Assembly: GCF_001870735.1 (NCBI RefSeq) | Contig: NZ_MORL01000026.1 | Span: 1 to 64,000 of the forward strand | From: Arsenicibacter rosenii | Lineage (GTDB): Bacteria; Bacteroidota; Bacteroidia; Cytophagales; Spirosomataceae | Direction: 5' to 3' | DNA: 64,000 nucleotides | In this document: in pieces, positions 61,642 through 64,000 of the stretch | Numbering within the stretch: position 1 is the stretch's first letter | Layout of the letters: each line of letters begins with the position of its first letter | Position numbers and translations under genes: made by a program | The notes under the pieces: model-generated | What the model was told of the DNA's origin: nothing | What the model saw: only the letters and a program-made list of their open reading frames with translations | Databases searched by the model: none

Positions 61642-63501
61642 TTAATAACCCGGGTTTTGCAACAGTTTGTTGTTCCGGTTCATCTCGTCGCGGCTGATCG
61701 GTAACAGGTACATTTTATCTAACCAGGTCCGGTTTTCTTTACCTGGATCGATCTCGAATACCTTATAACTGTAATCGTAACTGGTTGGATCGTACTTGTA
61801 TAGTGTCACCGATTTACCTGCCTTCAACGTACCGGTAATATTGATACCATTAGCTTTCCGGCCTAACGTTGTACCGGCAATCATCCAGCGACGGGCATCA
61901 TGGTACCGTTGTTCTTCAAGGTACATTTCAACGCGGCGTTCATTCCGGTAGCGCTGGCGCAGGGCATCCCCCGATTCGGTCAGAGCAGGCATCCCCGACC
62001 GGAAGCGGATTTTGTTCAGCCACGTACGCGCTTCGGCATCCTGACCTAACTCAATACAGGCTTCGGCATAGTTAAAGACCGCTTCGGTATAACGCAGTGC
62101 CGGCCATGGCACTTCCTGCCATGTGTTCTGATCGACAATCGCAGGGTTTGCGTCAATAAATTTGCGGGCATAGTAGCCGGTGTAGCTACCGTTCCAGTCT
62201 TCAATCGGGCTGTTACGTGTGTCCAGACCGAAGTGTGTAACTTTGGCACCGGAAGCATTCACAATCTCATACCGGCCGGTCTGAATCTGACCCAGCGGAT
62301 CACGGGCTGTATTTGCGGCACTCCGTGGTTTCCACTGTGAGCCATCATACAGAATCGAGGCGTAGAAACGCGGATCACGGTTAGCATACGGATTAGCCGC
62401 ATGCTCCGGTTTATTCCAGTCGAATTTCGAGCCATCCATCATTTCATAATCATCAACCATCAGCTGAACAGGCGTGTTTCCGGCCCAGTTGTTATATCCG
62501 TTCGGACCGTTAAATAAGCCCTGACGGCCACCGTTTTCTTGTTTTGCATTGATGAAATAGCGACCAAACAGCATCTCTTTTTCACCACCATTACGTGACA
62601 TAGAGTTGTTGATGTATGTTTGCGTTGCTTCATCTTTCGACAACGGCGCACTCAATGTCAACATGTTACCGTAGCCGGCAATATCGAGAACAGCTTTAGC
62701 TGCATCTTTTGCTTTCTGCCAGCGGTCAGTACGGCTACCGCTCAGCGATCCGAAGAACTCCGGTTTCGCATAGGCTGCCAGCACACTTGATTTAGCTTTG
62801 GCAGTTGGTACGTCGTGCAGGTCGCTTGCGGCATACAACAACACCCGTGCCTTCAGAGCCAGAGCGGCCGCTTTATTAGCACGACCACGGGCCATCGAAC
62901 GGCCATCGAGCAGTTTAGCCGCTTCGTCGCAATCCTTAACGATGAAGTTCACACACTCATCCCATGTATTTCGCGGGGCGAGGTAATCAGCCTCTCCGAG
63001 GTCGTAGGCACGGTCGATCAGAGGCACACTACCATAGTAACGGATAAGCTGCTGATAGTAATAGGCGCGCATGAACAAAGTCTCACCCTTTAACCGTTCG
63101 ACAACACCGTTTGTGTTGGTAAACTTCGGTGCTTCCAGGTTTTTCAGGGCCAGGTTACACGCCCGGATACGGGAGTACATGCTGGGCCAGCTCAGAGTAC
63201 CATTTACCCAACCGATATCGGCCGGGTTAGAGCGCGACTCCGTAATGGTTGTAATGCCACGGCCAGGGTGCGTAAAGATGGTTTCATCGGTCAGCGAGGC
63301 AAGCATCTGCTCGTCGAAGCCGCCGTTCCCCAAGCCAGCGTAGATTTCCGTTACGAAGGCATCTGCCAGGGCAGCATCCGTCCACACCGCCGATTCAGAC
63401 ACCTGATCAAGCGGTTGCGTATTTACAAAATCATCATTGCAGCTTGTCACCATGAAGGATCCCACAACAGCTGCTACCAATAGATATTTCAATCGATTCA
63501 T
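61642..63501 (-). CDS. SusD/RagB-family outer-membrane nutrient-binding lipoprotein
   Basis: A 619-residue lipoprotein (MVTSC, Cys21) of the SusD/RagB family. Typical blocks are DFVNTQPLDQVSESAVW at the start, RIRACNLALKNLEAP, ETLFMRAYYYQQLIRYYGSVPLI (in parts FMRAYYYQQLIRYYGSVPL), YAEACIELGQDAEARTWLNKIRFRSG, and EERYHDARRWM-type ending (EQRYHDARRWMI). These form the tetratricopeptide-like scaffold and glycan-binding surface that caps the SusC transporter. The SusC gene lies 18 bp upstream on the same strand. The glycan cannot be predicted; no polysaccharide-degrading enzyme is adjacent in the window. Confidence 0.95.
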   Translation of the reverse strand: MNRLKYLLVAAVVGSFMVTSCNDDFVNTQPLDQVSESAVWTDAALADAFVTEIYAGLGNGGFDEQMLASLTDETIFTHPGRGITTITESRSNPADIGWVNGTLSWPSMYSRIRACNLALKNLEAPKFTNTNGVVERLKGETLFMRAYYYQQLIRYYGSVPLIDRAYDLGEADYLAPRNTWDECVNFIVKDCDEAAKLLDGRSMARGRANKAAALALKARVLLYAASDLHDVPTAKAKSSVLAAYAKPEFFGSLSGSRTDRWQKAKDAAKAVLDIAGYGNMLTLSAPLSKDEATQTYINNSMSRNGGEKEMLFGRYFINAKQENGGRQGLFNGPNGYNNWAGNTPVQLMVDDYEMMDGSKFDWNKPEHAANPYANRDPRFYASILYDGSQWKPRSAANTARDPLGQIQTGRYEIVNASGAKVTHFGLDTRNSPIEDWNGSYTGYYARKFIDANPAIVDQNTWQEVPWPALRYTEAVFNYAEACIELGQDAEARTWLNKIRFRSGMPALTESGDALRQRYRNERRVEMYLEEQRYHDARRWMIAGTTLGRKANGINITGTLKAGKSVTLYKYDPTSYDYSYKVFEIDPGKENRTWLDKMYLLPISRDEMNRNNKLLQNPGY

Positions 63502-63519
63502 AATCGTTCAGCGTTAGGA

Positions 63520-64000
63520 TTAGAAACTAGCCGTCAAACCAAGGTTCATAATTTTCGACTGTGGATAGTACTGGCCTGTTGAGTTAGTGGTTTCAGGGTC
63601 ATATACACCCAGTTTATTCACCAGCGTAAACATGTTCAGGCCGTTTACGTATACACGGAAGTTATTGATTCCAACCTTCTTACCAATGTTTTCAGGAACC
63701 GTATAACCAATTTCGAAGTTTTTCAGACGGATATAGTCTGAGCTGCGGAGCCAATAGGTATTATTGTTTGAATAATACTGGTCGCTCCGGTTAGCAATCC
63801 GCGGGTGAACACTGCTCGGATTATCAATTGTCCAACGGTTCTGGTAGATATCCAGCAGGAAGTTACCGATGTTGCCTGATTCACCGGCGCTCACGTACTG
63901 CTTCGCACCGGCAGATCCCTGGAACAGGATGGTCAGGTCGAAGTTTTTATACTGTGCCGTCAGGTTCATACCCCCCTGGAACATCGGCAACTGGGTAAAG
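63520..64000 (-). CDS. SusC/RagA-family TonB-dependent receptor, C-terminal part (partial)
   Basis: The last 160 or so residues of a SusC-like transporter whose start lies beyond the window. The visible part includes the late barrel strands MFQGGMNLTAQYKNFDLTIL, TYWLRSSDYIRLKNFEIGYT, RVYVNGLNMFTLVNKLG and the closing YYPQSKIMNLGLTASF, all hallmarks of the family. The usual DPETTNSTGQYYPQ segment is intact (here YDPETTNSTG). SusC imports glycan oligomers with TonB energy. It lies 18 bp upstream of the SusD gene. Confidence 0.95.
   Translation of the reverse strand, partial: FTQLPMFQGGMNLTAQYKNFDLTILFQGSAGAKQYVSAGESGNIGNFLLDIYQNRWTIDNPSSVHPRIANRSDQYYSNNNTYWLRSSDYIRLKNFEIGYTVPENIGKKVGINNFRVYVNGLNMFTLVNKLGVYDPETTNSTGQYYPQSKIMNLGLTASF

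Overview
The window looks like the chromosome of a Bacteroidota bacterium of the order Cytophagales, most likely Spirosomaceae (Spirosoma or a close relative). The evidence is a SusC/SusD pair, a secreted protein with a C-terminal type IX sorting domain, several two-domain FtsX/MacB-like permeases of the kind amplified in this family, an outer-membrane beta-barrel TonB receptor, Bacteroidetes-type promoter boxes (TAnnTTTG), and a moderately GC-rich core. This assignment is inferred from gene content; no rRNA or tRNA gene was seen.

Layout. 0-9 kb: the end of a sensor kinase, small exported or membrane proteins under a duplicated 77-bp control element, an acyltransferase, an AT-rich peroxidase-like/Crp pair, a Bcr/CflA efflux pump and an FtsX-like permease. 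9-16 kb: DoxX and VOC genes that share an operator with a GlxA-type regulator, a DUF819 membrane protein, a YezG-like protein, START and Dabb proteins, and an AraC regulator followed by its probable SDR target. 16-25 kb: an exported Gfo/Idh/MocA oxidoreductase with a DUF1080 protein, two DEAD-box helicases, a PIN toxin-antitoxin pair and a secreted beta-helix protein. 25-33 kb: a TonB receptor, an ArsR/SRPBCC pair, an AraC regulator and a large fused M1-type peptidase. 33.4-41.4 kb: an AT-rich accessory block. 41.4-53 kb: an orphan HigA, GNAT enzymes, OsmC, a LytS/LytTR two-component system with its probable target operon, two divergent Crp-like regulators, an FAD monooxygenase, and a GH5/GH130 pair. 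53-64 kb: two more FtsX-like permeases, a possible small-RNA locus, CbpA/CbpM and SusD/SusC.

The most striking region is 35.9-40.9 kb. Four AT-rich genes (PLD nuclease-like, HEPN-like, an unknown DUF2971-like protein and a DUF2971 protein) lie on one strand, separated by long imperfect palindromes. The end boxes of these palindromes match the start of the cassette that carries each gene. That is the organisation of an integron gene-cassette array, but no integrase is present in the window (a CALIN-like array). Two of the palindromes carry a perfect TTG-N19-TAnnTTTG promoter aimed at the next cassette. An IS110-family element and several copies of a MITE-like palindromic repeat have invaded one end.

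The second theme is regulation. Five upstream regions have direct repeats with a 21-bp period, four of them 20-24 bp upstream of a -7-like box. Three other regions share a conserved 14-bp palindrome, GTCCGWTKGYGGAC, with a second half-site 21-22 bp away. Two of these precede FtsX-like permeases and one precedes a short transcript-like locus.
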